Below, piece by piece: positions 1-8,418 of a stretch of 64,000 nt of DNA. Position 1 is the stretch's first letter; each line of letters starts with the position of its first letter. The stretch comes from Acinetobacter sp. ANC 4204 (GTDB lineage: Bacteria > Pseudomonadota > Gammaproteobacteria > Pseudomonadales > Moraxellaceae), in the NCBI RefSeq assembly GCF_002135205.1, contig NZ_NEFZ01000010.1:124001-188000 (forward strand). The letters run 5' to 3'. The notes beneath the pieces are model-generated. The model saw only the letters and a list, made by a program, of their open reading frames with translations. It did not search any database and was not told the DNA's origin. The translations under genes were made by a program, and so were the position numbers.

Positions 1-846
1 AGTGCTGTTATAATCTTTGCTGCACTTTGGCTGACTTTAGTTTATGGCCCTTTAGCACATATGGTCTGGGGTGGCCCTGGGGCAATTATGCACAACTGGG
101 GGGTGTTAGATTTTGCTGGCGGGACAGCGGTTCATATTAACTCTGGTATTGCGGCCTTGGTCGGTGTATTGGTTTTGGGGAAACGTCACGGCTGGCCTAC
201 GACAGCGATGCCGCCACACAATTTAGTATATACCATGATTGGTGCTGCACTATTATGGGCAGGTTGGTTTGGTTTTAATGTCGGTTCTGCGCTCTCTGCC
301 AACACCACAGCGGGCGTCGCACTGTTAACCACAATGCTTGCGACTTGTGCAGGTATTACTGGTTGGATGTGTATTGAAAAAATGATGGCAAAACATGTGA
401 CATCTCTTGGACTGGCTTCAGGAGCTGTTGCTGGCTTGGTTGGCATTACGCCTGCTGCTGCCTATGTTGGACCATTAGGTGCGCTTGCGATTGGCTTCCT
501 TACAAGTATTTGTTGTTTTTATGCTGTGACTAAATTAAAGCGAAAATTTGGTTTTGATGATGCTGTTGATGTATTTGCCTTACACGGTGTAGGTGGCATG
601 GTTGGGGCAATATTAACAGGCATTTTCTGTATTCCTGCTTTAGGGGGTACTGTAAGCGATGTTAATTTAGTCCAGCAATTCTTTGCTCAAGTTGCAGGCA
701 TTGTCTTAACTATTGTGTACTGTGGATGTTTTACATGGCTCATTATGAAAGGCATAGATATGACAATCGGGTTACGGGTCAGTGCAGAAGAAGAACAGCA
801 AGGTCTTGATATTATTGAGCATAACGAACGTGCTTATAACAGTTAA
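1..846 (+). CDS. amt: Ammonium transporter Amt (5' end outside window)
   Basis: This is an inner-membrane Amt/Mep/Rh ammonium channel. The reading frame is open from base 1, so the gene starts upstream and the first ATG (base 61) is internal. The visible 281 residues carry the family hallmarks. The DFAGGTAVHIN motif holds the first pore histidine, and the second histidine of the twin-His pair lies in FALHGVGG. Several long hydrophobic helices are present, and the charged tail EEEQQGLD is the usual cytosolic C-terminus where a GlnK protein would bind. No glnK is visible, but it could lie upstream of the window. A bidirectional hairpin terminator follows. Family assignment is secure; nothing suggests a broken gene. 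Confidence 0.95.
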   Translation, partial: SAVIIFAALWLTLVYGPLAHMVWGGPGAIMHNWGVLDFAGGTAVHINSGIAALVGVLVLGKRHGWPTTAMPPHNLVYTMIGAALLWAGWFGFNVGSALSANTTAGVALLTTMLATCAGITGWMCIEKMMAKHVTSLGLASGAVAGLVGITPAAAYVGPLGALAIGFLTSICCFYAVTKLKRKFGFDDAVDVFALHGVGGMVGAILTGIFCIPALGGTVSDVNLVQQFFAQVAGIVLTIVYCGCFTWLIMKGIDMTIGLRVSAEEEQQGLDIIEHNERAYNS

Positions 847-900
847 AAAATAATAAAGTAGGTGCTTTATACTTTGATGTAATGGCACAACGAACCAAAT

Positions 901-928
901 AAAAAGAGAAACTGCTGTTTCTCTTTTT
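901..928. terminator. Bidirectional intrinsic terminator
   Basis: A 12-bp perfect stem (901-912 paired with 917-928) surrounds a 4-nt loop. A-rich and T-rich flanks give a U-tract on either strand. It lies between the convergent amt and carboxymuconolactone-decarboxylase-like genes and can serve both. Confidence 0.85.
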
Positions 929-945
929 ATTATTCATACATAGCA

Positions 946-1329
946 CTAAGCGTCTGCTTCAAACTCTTTAATCGCTTCTTTAGCAATACGAAAACTATCC
1001 ACTGCCGCAGGTACGCCACAGTAAATTGCGACTTGTAGCAATACCTCACGAATTTTTTCTTTGGGCACACCATTACGCAATGCACCTTTGACATGTAGTT
1101 TTAATTCATGTGGACGGTTCAAAGCAGAAATCATCGCCAAATTAATCATGCTTCTTTCAGCTTTCGAAAGTTCTTCTCTGCCCCAAACTGCGCCCCAGCA
1201 ATATTCTGTCACAAGCTCTTGTAAGGGAAGATTGAAATCATCGGCATTGTTGAGCGAGTTATTGACGTATTCTTCACCCAAGACTTGCTTACGAATAGCT
1301 AAACCTTTTTCAAATTTTTCATTGCTCAT
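946..1329 (-). CDS. Carboxymuconolactone decarboxylase family protein (PcaC-like)
   Basis: This is a 127-residue, single-domain member of the CMD/AhpD-like fold. It resembles gamma-carboxymuconolactone decarboxylase, with a conserved block around WGAVWGREELSK and a C-terminal AIYCGVPAA motif holding a single cysteine, not the AhpD CxxC pair. It lies 2 nt downstream of the succinate-semialdehyde dehydrogenase gene and is surely co-transcribed with it. No other beta-ketoadipate gene is nearby, so the context argues for a role in the trigonelline route. The published A. baylyi pathway includes a conserved hypothetical protein that assists the last dehydrogenase. This gene and the DUF1185 gene are both candidates for it, and the sequence cannot decide between them. 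Confidence 0.85.
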   Translation of the reverse strand: MSNEKFEKGLAIRKQVLGEEYVNNSLNNADDFNLPLQELVTEYCWGAVWGREELSKAERSMINLAMISALNRPHELKLHVKGALRNGVPKEKIREVLLQVAIYCGVPAAVDSFRIAKEAIKEFEADA

Positions 1330-1331
1330 AC

Positions 1332-2780
1332 TTAAATGCCTCCAAATAAGGTGTATTTAATTTCAAGATAGTCTTCAATACCATATTTAGAACCCTCACG
1401 CCCCAAACCTGAATGTTTCACGCCACCAAAAGGCGCCACTTCATTTGAAATCAGACCCTTATTGATCCCAACCATACCGTACTCAAGCTGTTCACTCATA
1501 CGCCATGCACGGCCTAAGTCTCGGGTATAACAATAAGCAGCAAGACCATATTCTGTGTCATTTGCCATCTGTACGGCTTGATCTTCAGTTTCAAACTTAA
1601 ATACCGCTGCAAGTGGACCAAAAGTTTCTTGAGTTGCCACTAACATCTCACTATTTGCATCGGCAATCAGTGTCGGTTCAAAAAACAGAGGACCCGCTAC
1701 GTGGCTTTGTCCACCAGTCACTAAACGCCCCTGTTTGGAAAGTGCATCTTGAATGTGTGATTGAACTTTTTCCACTGCACCTTGATTAATCAACGGGCCA
1801 ATTTCATGTCCTGCTTCTAAACCATTACCGACTTTTAAGGCTTCAATTTTACTTTTGAAGACTTGAATGAATTTTTCATAAATTCCTGCTTGCACCAAAA
1901 AGCGATTTACACATACACAGGTTTGTCCTGCATTTCGGAACTTGGCGATTAAGGCACCTTCAACAGCGGCGTCGACATCAGCATCATCAAATACAATAAA
2001 CGGTGCGTTGCCGCCCAATTCCAAGGAAACTTTTTTCAGGGTTTTTGCTGATTGTTGCAGAAGCATTTTCCCTACAGGTGTTGAGCCAGTGAACGTAAAC
2101 TTGCGTACAGCATCACTAGAGAAAATAGCATCACCAATTTGCACTGCGTCGCCTGTAATCACACTCAAAATTTCTGCAGGAATTCCAGCTTGTACCGCTA
2201 AATCAGCTAAGGCTAGAGCTGTAAATGGTGTTTCAGGTGCAGGTTTGACAATACAAGGACAACCCGCAGCCAGTGCAGGTGCCACTTTTCTGGTAATCAT
2301 CGCAGCAGGAAAATTCCAAGGGGTAATCGCTGCAACGACACCAATCGGTTGTTTGTTTACAACAATGCGCGCGTCTGGATAAGGGCTAGGGATAACATCC
2401 CCATAAATTCGTTTCGCTTCTTCAGCAAACCATTCAATAAAACTGGCAGCATAAACAATCTCACCTTTGGCTTCAAATAAAGGCTTGCCCTGTTCAATGG
2501 TCAATATTGCTGCCAATTCATCACTATGTTGAATAATCAGCTCATACCATTTTTTTAATAAAACTGAACGTTCTTTTGCAGTTTTAGTTTTCCACATTGG
2601 CCATGCTGCATAAGCTGCTTGAATCGCACGTTCTGCTTCAGCTTTGCCCATATTGGGAACATGACCGATCACTTGCTGATTAGCAGGGTTATAAATCGTG
2701 GTTTTTTGTTGATTATCTGCATCGCACCATTGCCCTGCAATCAATGCTTGCTGATGAAAAAGTGGTCCCATTGGAGTCAT
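1332..2780 (-). CDS. tgnE: NAD(P)-dependent succinate-semialdehyde dehydrogenase (TgnE-like)
   Basis: This is a 482-residue aldehyde dehydrogenase of the GabD type. It has the PWNFPAAMITRK cofactor-binding segment, the general-base glutamate in LELGGNAPFIV and the catalytic cysteine in NAGQTCVCVNR. The expected reaction is oxidation of succinate semialdehyde to succinate, feeding the TCA cycle. The ATG at 2780 is preceded by an AGGA ribosome-binding site. The gene leads a two-gene unit with the CMD-like protein, and a palindrome shared with the main tgn promoter lies about 100 bp upstream. The tgnE name rests on family plus context. A generic GabD for GABA catabolism is possible, but no gabT is present. 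Confidence 0.85.
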   Translation of the reverse strand: MTPMGPLFHQQALIAGQWCDADNQQKTTIYNPANQQVIGHVPNMGKAEAERAIQAAYAAWPMWKTKTAKERSVLLKKWYELIIQHSDELAAILTIEQGKPLFEAKGEIVYAASFIEWFAEEAKRIYGDVIPSPYPDARIVVNKQPIGVVAAITPWNFPAAMITRKVAPALAAGCPCIVKPAPETPFTALALADLAVQAGIPAEILSVITGDAVQIGDAIFSSDAVRKFTFTGSTPVGKMLLQQSAKTLKKVSLELGGNAPFIVFDDADVDAAVEGALIAKFRNAGQTCVCVNRFLVQAGIYEKFIQVFKSKIEALKVGNGLEAGHEIGPLINQGAVEKVQSHIQDALSKQGRLVTGGQSHVAGPLFFEPTLIADANSEMLVATQETFGPLAAVFKFETEDQAVQMANDTEYGLAAYCYTRDLGRAWRMSEQLEYGMVGINKGLISNEVAPFGGVKHSGLGREGSKYGIEDYLEIKYTLFGGI

Positions 2781-2858
2781 TGTATATCCTACCTTTTAAA
2801 CTGTAACTTCAGTCAAAATATCTGTAGCGCGTATTCCGTTAACTGAATAATAAATTGG

Positions 2859-2887
2859 ATACCATATTATTGAAATATGGTATACCA
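2859..2887. promoter_or_regulatory. Candidate GntR (TgnR-type) operator upstream of tgnE
   Basis: It holds the perfect 10-bp palindrome TGGTATACCA (2878-2887). An overlapping 9-bp inverted repeat pairs ATACCATAT (2859-2867) with ATATGGTAT (2875-2883). The same core occurs upstream of the DUF1185-tgn unit, beside the GntR gene. Regulator binding is inferred from the shared motif. Confidence 0.6.
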
Positions 2888-2931
2888 AATAAATGAGGAA
2901 ATTTTTTTGAGCAGTCTGCCCATTTTACCAA

Positions 2932-4101
2932 TTAGAAATAATAGAAGAAGGTTAAGTTCAACAGTCTATTCCATTTGTCATCAGCATCGCCTTGCGCTAA
3001 AGCAGCCTGAGTTCCACCAATAAATGGGTCATTCTTACTGAAGATATATTCAGCCACTAAAGATACCTTTTTATAGTCAAATGAAGCACCTAAAAAGTTT
3101 CGGGTTGAATCTTTATAGCTATCCTGATCTTTGACATAAGTGGTATATGCCGCATACGGTGTAATGCTTAAGCCTTTGTATACATCTTTAAAATTATAAC
3201 GAACATCGGCTGTATAAAATGCACCCTTATTGGCAACGTCATATTCACCATCATAAGAACCCATCACTGACTCATGTGGACCAGTTGAATCTTGATTGCT
3301 TACTGAATTTTTACCACCGGTAAGTGTCAATGCTAGATTTTGATAAGCCAAACTTCCAAACAGTGCCCACGCTTTACGGGAGCCGTCTAAGTCTGTGGTC
3401 TTATTTTCAATGTCTGAATACCAGTAAGAACCGCCTAGGTTTAAACTCAGATCAGGTATGCTACTTAATTTAATATCTTGGCTAATTCGTCCAATCCACA
3501 TATTTTTTTCATTCAGTGTTGAACGTGTTGGATCATCCGATTCTACAAAGTTACCTGTATAGCGTGCTGAATCACGACTATCACCATGATAGTTTCCACC
3601 ATCAGTAGCAAAGTAAGCCAAATCTATTTTGGTTGAATTCAGTTCATGATGGTAGTTCACGCCCAAATTATGTGCATCTTCTAAGCCCATGGTGTTGTTA
3701 ATACCACCATATAATGAACTTTCCCAAAAACGTGCCACACCAAAAGGAATCGGTTGTAAACCTACGGTCACATTTTGTTGCTCATTAAAACGATAACCAG
3801 CATAAGCATCAACCAAAGTCGAGAAATCGCATAAGGTACTGTACTGATAGCAACGGTATTCACCATGTGCAAACCATTTGGGTGCTGAATAATCTAAAGC
3901 CAGCTTTGCAGCATTAAATTGCAGTTTATGGTCATTATCGGAACCATAATTTTTATCTTGGTAATTGGCACGTACATAACCTGAAATGGTCAGTGCGCCA
4001 GTGTCGGTTTGTGCATCACCCAAAGTAATTGCTGCAAAACAAGGCAGTGCGAGACTCGTACTGATTAAACCTAAGCTAAAGCGATAATATGAATGTTTCA
4101 T
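2932..4101 (-). CDS. Outer-membrane porin
   Basis: This 389-residue protein has an N-terminal signal peptide with likely cleavage after PCFA. The body is rich in alternating beta-strands and aromatic residues, and the last residue is phenylalanine, the standard outer-membrane barrel signal. Its style recalls the OprO/OprP-like and carbohydrate-porin families used by Acinetobacter for small nutrients, but the substrate cannot be read from the sequence. It lies 37 nt downstream of the permease gene on the same strand, so the two probably form an outer- and inner-membrane uptake pair. Context suggests trigonelline or a related betaine as cargo. This is inference. Confidence 0.8.
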   Translation of the reverse strand: MKHSYYRFSLGLISTSLALPCFAAITLGDAQTDTGALTISGYVRANYQDKNYGSDNDHKLQFNAAKLALDYSAPKWFAHGEYRCYQYSTLCDFSTLVDAYAGYRFNEQQNVTVGLQPIPFGVARFWESSLYGGINNTMGLEDAHNLGVNYHHELNSTKIDLAYFATDGGNYHGDSRDSARYTGNFVESDDPTRSTLNEKNMWIGRISQDIKLSSIPDLSLNLGGSYWYSDIENKTTDLDGSRKAWALFGSLAYQNLALTLTGGKNSVSNQDSTGPHESVMGSYDGEYDVANKGAFYTADVRYNFKDVYKGLSITPYAAYTTYVKDQDSYKDSTRNFLGASFDYKKVSLVAEYIFSKNDPFIGGTQAALAQGDADDKWNRLLNLTFFYYF

Positions 4102-4138
4102 TTTTTATTCCTTACAAACCTAATGTCTTTACGTTGAC

Positions 4139-5542
4139 TTAACATTTTTTGGTTGAGACGTCGTAATGACGTGCAGAGACCTTGGACTGATTAAACAGGT
4201 AATAGATCACTGCGGTAACCAACATGCCGACAATCCACGAAATATCGACATCTGGAATAATGTTGGCAAACGTACCAGTAAAGAACGAGTTGGTCAGGAA
4301 TGGAATTTGAACCACAATTCCAATGAAATAGGCAGCGAGGGTTTTGACATTGTATTTACCGTATTTACCACCGTTTTCATCAAAAATAGAATCAATGTCA
4401 TAACGCTTTTTGTTGATGTAATAGAAATCCATCAGGTTAATAACAACCCACGGAATAAGAATAAATAACAACGCAAAGATGAAGTTTAGGAAGTAGCTGA
4501 TAAAGCTGCTTGATGCCCAGAGTGCAGTTCCTGTCGAAAGAATGAGCACGAAGATCGACAAAAGAATGCGCGTATTTTTACTCGGAATCCACTTTCCTGC
4601 AAACGTTTGAATCGCGGTAATAAAGGAAAGTGATGCACCATATAAATTCATGGCATTATGCCCGATGATATTGCATAAGAACAAAATCATGAGGACATAG
4701 CCAAAACCACCTGTGACAGTTTTAACCGCAAGCATGGCATCATTGGTGGTCATAATACTGACTGCAAGCATACCAAAGCTAAATGCAATGATCGTACCTA
4801 GAGCTGCACCTAAGTAGGTATTAATAAACGGTTTGAAAATACCAATTTCTTTAGGTAGGTAACGTGAATAATCCGAAGTGTAAGGAGAAAAACTAATTTG
4901 CCAGATTGCGCATACGCAGAACATAGCAAACCAACCTTTTAAGTTAAAAGACCCTTTGGCAAGAACCTCAGCCGTTACATGCGGAATCATCAGTGCAAAA
5001 CCAATTAAAAGCGCCCCACCCATAAACCATGTGCCAATTTTGTTGAACTTATGGATAAAGTGATAACCAATAATCCCGATTAAGGTCGCAACAATGGCAC
5101 CAATTACGGTTGCTGTCGGTACGGGGATTGCAGGAATAACGGTATGTAAGGTTTTACCCGACAGAATAATGTTGGAGGTAAAAAAGCCCAGATAAATGAA
5201 AGTCGTAAAAATAACCACCAATAATGCGCCATAGCGACCAAATTGTGCACGACTCTGGATCATTTGAGGAATGCCGACCTGTGGCCCTTGCGCCGAGGTT
5301 AAGGCTAAAATAGCGGCGCCAAAGAAATGACCAAACAGAATTGCTGTAAAGGCACTGATGATGTTCAATTTAAATGTCTGTACAGCCATAGCACCCGTAA
5401 TCACCGCCAAGGGTGCAATATTGGTACAGAACCATAAAGTAAATAAATCTTTTACGTTGCCGTTTCTTTGCGACGGATCAACATAATCGATACTGTTGCT
5501 TTCTATTTCAAAAGCTTTTCCTGTTGTTGCATTTTGACTCAT
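4139..5542 (-). CDS. NCS1-family permease (cytosine/purine permease type)
   Basis: This polytopic inner-membrane transporter has about twelve hydrophobic segments and belongs to the NCS1 (CodB/allantoin permease) family. Family features include the start region DLFTLWFCTNIAPLAVITGA and the PQVGIPQMIQSRAQFG stretch. The open frame extends up to 5632. I place the start at the ATG at 5542 (MSQNATTG), about 467 residues, because the upstream extension is not family-like and would cover the promoter. The purine-rich AAGGA in front of this ATG is unusually close, so the start is not certain. Position between tgn genes points to uptake of trigonelline, an N-heterocycle like the usual NCS1 substrates. 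It forms an operon with the porin. Confidence 0.85.
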   Translation of the reverse strand: MSQNATTGKAFEIESNSIDYVDPSQRNGNVKDLFTLWFCTNIAPLAVITGAMAVQTFKLNIISAFTAILFGHFFGAAILALTSAQGPQVGIPQMIQSRAQFGRYGALLVVIFTTFIYLGFFTSNIILSGKTLHTVIPAIPVPTATVIGAIVATLIGIIGYHFIHKFNKIGTWFMGGALLIGFALMIPHVTAEVLAKGSFNLKGWFAMFCVCAIWQISFSPYTSDYSRYLPKEIGIFKPFINTYLGAALGTIIAFSFGMLAVSIMTTNDAMLAVKTVTGGFGYVLMILFLCNIIGHNAMNLYGASLSFITAIQTFAGKWIPSKNTRILLSIFVLILSTGTALWASSSFISYFLNFIFALLFILIPWVVINLMDFYYINKKRYDIDSIFDENGGKYGKYNVKTLAAYFIGIVVQIPFLTNSFFTGTFANIIPDVDISWIVGMLVTAVIYYLFNQSKVSARHYDVSTKKC

Positions 5543-5777
5543 ATCCTTAATCTCACTTTTATAGAGAATTGGCCTAGATGACGATTCCAAGAATTCTTTC
5601 AAGGAATTTTTTATTCCCAAAATGCAAAGCAATTTTTAAACCATTTATTAATTAATCTAAAAAATATTGCAATTGAGCCTCGTCTACTAGGGATATCCTT
5701 TTTGTTAAGTCAAACGGAATTGAATAAAATAAAATTTTGTAGATCATTGTTTTAAAAATTATATAAAGCAATGCTGT
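5543..5777. other. Intergenic region upstream of permease-porin operon
   Basis: No convincing gene is present. The sequence is AT-rich and must hold the promoter for the permease operon on the minus strand. An imperfect palindrome at 5592-5608 (AATTC, 7 nt, GAATT) resembles one upstream of purU. No copy of the TGGTATACCA operator is seen here. Confidence 0.5.
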
Positions 5778-5806
5778 GCCAACTCGATATCTACATCGAA
5801 GTTGGC
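5778..5806 (-). terminator. Hairpin downstream of the tgn operon
   Basis: GCCAAC-TCGAT (5778-5788) pairs with ATCGA-a-GTTGGC (5795-5806) around a 6-nt loop, giving an 11-bp stem with one bulge. It sits about 90 nt past the tgnC-like stop codon in the direction of transcription. The U-tract is weak, so it may be a terminator or a 3'-end processing hairpin. Confidence 0.5.
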
Positions 5807-5894
5807 TCAATCGAAAATCCATTTTCTTCGAGCAATCCGTTTATTTAAATTATCTAAATAATTAAATAATCTTAAAATATGGCATAAACTAGCT

Positions 5895-7364
5895 TTACCT
5901 CATGACGAAGGGGTCATCAATCGGGTCATCTGAGGTTCTTAGCCATACCGTTTTAGTGGTGGTGTAATCTAATACCGCATCTAAGCCACCTTCGCGACCA
6001 TGGCCCGATAAACCATAGCCGCCAAAGGGAGCTAAAGGAGAAACGGCTCGATAGGTGTTTAACCAAACAATACCTGCACAGATCGCTTTGGTCATGCGGT
6101 GGGCACGGGTTAAGTTGGTAGTAAATACACCTGAAGCCAAACCATAAGGGGTGCTATTGGCTTTTTGGATGGCTTCTTGTTCAGTGGTGAAGCTATCTAC
6201 CGATAGCACTGGTCCAAACAATTCTGTGGTAATACAATCGGCCTGAGGTGCCGTACTACAGTCCAAAATGGTTGGCGCATAATAAAAGCCATCTCTGTCT
6301 AATGCCTGCCCACCCGTCAACAAAATTGCTCCTTGTTGAATAGAAGCCTGTACCACCTGCTCAATTTTTTCACGTTGGCGCAAAGTACAAAGTGGACCAT
6401 ACTCAGTGGCCATGTCATTTGGTAAACCAACACGAATATGCTGTACACGCTCAACCAATTTTTCCAGAAATTGATCTTTGATACTGGCTTCAATCAATAA
6501 ACGCGAACCAGCCACACAGCTTTGACCTGTTGCTGCAAAAATTGCAGCCACTTGTGCGTTGACTGCACTTTGTAAGTCAGCATCTGCAAATACGATAAAG
6601 GGAGATTTACCGCCGAGTTCCAAAGAAACCTTGGCTAAATTTTCAGCACTATTTTTGATGATATGCTTAGCTGTTTCAGGCCCACCCGTAAAAGCGACAT
6701 GCGCTACTTTAGGGTGGCTACTCAGCACTGCACCACATTCAGGACCGAAGCCTGTAATAATGTTCACGACACCTGCTGGAAAACCTGCGGCATGCACAAG
6801 TTTTGCAAACTCAAGTAAAGGCCCTGGCCCTTCTTCTGATGCTTTGAGCACGACAGTGCAACCTGCGGCCAAAGCTGGACCAAGTTTAACAGCAGACAAA
6901 AACAGTTGGCTGTTCCAAGGCACAATCGCAGCAATCACCCCAACAGGTTCACGCACGGTCCACACTTGCATGTCTGGTTTATCTACAGGAATAAAGCTGC
7001 CCTGTATTTTATCTGCAACACCTGCGTAGTAACGGTAATACTGCGCCACATAAGCAATTTGACTAGACGTTTCACGTATAATCTTGCCTGTATCCTGAGT
7101 TTCAATTTCAGCTAACTGCGGTGCAGCCTGTTCAATTAAATCGGCAAGTTTATAAAGCAACTGTCCTCGCTGAGATGCAGTTAAGCTAGCCCAAGCAGGA
7201 TCAGTTAATGCTTGCTGTGCAGCATCGACAGCACGATTGACTTCATCGTTGCGTGCCTCGGGCATTTCTGCCCACACTTGACCAGTTGCAGGGTTAATAC
7301 TGCTAAAACGTGCAGCACCCGCTTCAAACTGACCGTTAATATACAATTGAAATTCTGAGGTCAT
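5895..7364 (-). CDS. tgnC: Aldehyde dehydrogenase (TgnC-like, MFMB dehydrogenase)
   Basis: This is a 489-residue NAD-dependent aldehyde dehydrogenase. It shows PWNSQLFLSAVKLGPALAAG, the glutamate motif LELGGKSPFIV and the catalytic cysteine in ATGQSCVAGSR, and its full length matches the family. It is the last gene of the minus-strand unit that also encodes the two-component flavin monooxygenase and an alpha/beta hydrolase. In the A. baylyi trigonelline pathway, TgnC oxidises the cyclic ring-cleavage product MFMB to MFMS, and this gene occupies the corresponding position. The gap to the preceding tgnA-like gene is 14 nt. Family is certain; the specific substrate is inferred from the cluster. 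Confidence 0.85.
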   Translation of the reverse strand: MTSEFQLYINGQFEAGAARFSSINPATGQVWAEMPEARNDEVNRAVDAAQQALTDPAWASLTASQRGQLLYKLADLIEQAAPQLAEIETQDTGKIIRETSSQIAYVAQYYRYYAGVADKIQGSFIPVDKPDMQVWTVREPVGVIAAIVPWNSQLFLSAVKLGPALAAGCTVVLKASEEGPGPLLEFAKLVHAAGFPAGVVNIITGFGPECGAVLSSHPKVAHVAFTGGPETAKHIIKNSAENLAKVSLELGGKSPFIVFADADLQSAVNAQVAAIFAATGQSCVAGSRLLIEASIKDQFLEKLVERVQHIRVGLPNDMATEYGPLCTLRQREKIEQVVQASIQQGAILLTGGQALDRDGFYYAPTILDCSTAPQADCITTELFGPVLSVDSFTTEQEAIQKANSTPYGLASGVFTTNLTRAHRMTKAICAGIVWLNTYRAVSPLAPFGGYGLSGHGREGGLDAVLDYTTTKTVWLRTSDDPIDDPFVMR

Positions 7365-7378
7365 CGTCCTTGCCTCTC

Positions 7379-8416
7379 TTATGCAAATGCAGGCATTACT
7401 TCATTGATCATACGTTCTAACGAAGCTTTTTTGCGTTCAAAACTCATACCAGTGTCAATCCAGAATGAATATTCGTTATATCCCATCGCTTCATAAGCTT
7501 TCAGACGATCAATTACTTCTTGCGCTTGACCAATCACATTATTCTTACGCATTGCTTCAGGGGTATAAAATGGATGTGCTGCGATTTCTTCAGCACTTAA
7601 TGGTGCAATTAAGCCTTGAGTAATTTCTCGCTCATTTTTAAACCATGCACCAAAATAGTTATAGAACGTATTAATTTCATCAGCAGCCAATTGAGCGTCT
7701 GCTTCACTGTCAGCTACATAGGTATGGCGGAGTAACATAATTTCAGGGCGAGGAATATCAGCAAACTTTTCACAAGCTGTGTTGAAGTGTCCCATTAGTT
7801 TTTCAACTTCGTCATCGCCAAAATGTAAAGGTGTCACTTGCACATTACAGCCGTTTTGCACCGCAAACTCGTGGCTGTTTGGATCACGCGCAGCCACCCA
7901 AATTGGCGGAAAAGGCTGTTGAAGGGGTTGCGGTGCTGATGTTGTTTTCGGGAACTGCCAAAACTCACCTTTATGTTCGTAATCGCCTTTCCATAAGTTC
8001 TTTACAGCGGGAATCATTTCACGTAGACGCTGACCTGCACTCCATGCATCCATTCCAGGAACCATCCGTTCATATTCAAATGAATAGGCTCCACGGGCAA
8101 TCCCGATATCTAAACGACCATTGGTAATAATATCGGTCATCGCTGCTTCGCCAGCAAGCTTAATGGGATGCCAAAAAGGGGCAACAATTGTTCCTGTACC
8201 TAGACGTACATTTTGAGTTTTATTGGCCAAATCCGCTAAATTAATAAAGGGGTTAGGAGCAATAGTAAAGTTCATCGCATGGTGTTCACCCGTCCAAATC
8301 GCATGCATACCGCCACGGTCTGCAATTTGACAGAGTTCAACCATTTCATCATAAAGTTGCTTCTGTGTTTGTTGATCAGAAACTCGTTCCATATGCACAA
8401 ATAATGAAAAACGCAT
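7379..8416 (-). CDS. tgnA: LLM-class flavin-dependent monooxygenase (TgnA-like)
   Basis: This is a 345-residue luciferase-like monooxygenase of the bacterial-luciferase TIM-barrel type. Family features are the start MRFSLFVHMER, the WTGEHHAMNFTIAPNP segment, RLGTGTIVAPFWHPIKLAGE, and GRLDIGIARGAYSFEYER. It is the oxygenase half of a two-component system, receiving FMNH2 from the flavin reductase encoded immediately upstream (2-nt gap). In A. baylyi the homologous TgnA opens the pyridinium ring of trigonelline between C5 and C6. Linkage with an aldehyde dehydrogenase, hydrolase, GntR regulator and semialdehyde dehydrogenase supports that assignment. A related oxygenase acting on another N-methylated pyridine, such as homarine, cannot be excluded from sequence alone. 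Confidence 0.85.
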   Translation of the reverse strand: MRFSLFVHMERVSDQQTQKQLYDEMVELCQIADRGGMHAIWTGEHHAMNFTIAPNPFINLADLANKTQNVRLGTGTIVAPFWHPIKLAGEAAMTDIITNGRLDIGIARGAYSFEYERMVPGMDAWSAGQRLREMIPAVKNLWKGDYEHKGEFWQFPKTTSAPQPLQQPFPPIWVAARDPNSHEFAVQNGCNVQVTPLHFGDDEVEKLMGHFNTACEKFADIPRPEIMLLRHTYVADSEADAQLAADEINTFYNYFGAWFKNEREITQGLIAPLSAEEIAAHPFYTPEAMRKNNVIGQAQEVIDRLKAYEAMGYNEYSFWIDTGMSFERKKASLERMINEVMPAFA

Positions 8417-8418
8417 GA

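Noticed and set aside
1942..2382. Long plus-strand open frame opposite tgnE
   Set aside because: It is a shadow of the dehydrogenase codon pattern with no protein-like motifs; the same applies to the one at 6559-7029 opposite tgnC.
5543..5632. N-terminal extension of the NCS1 permease
   Set aside because: The 30 extra residues are not family-like and would overlap the promoter palindrome; the internal ATG fits the family better.
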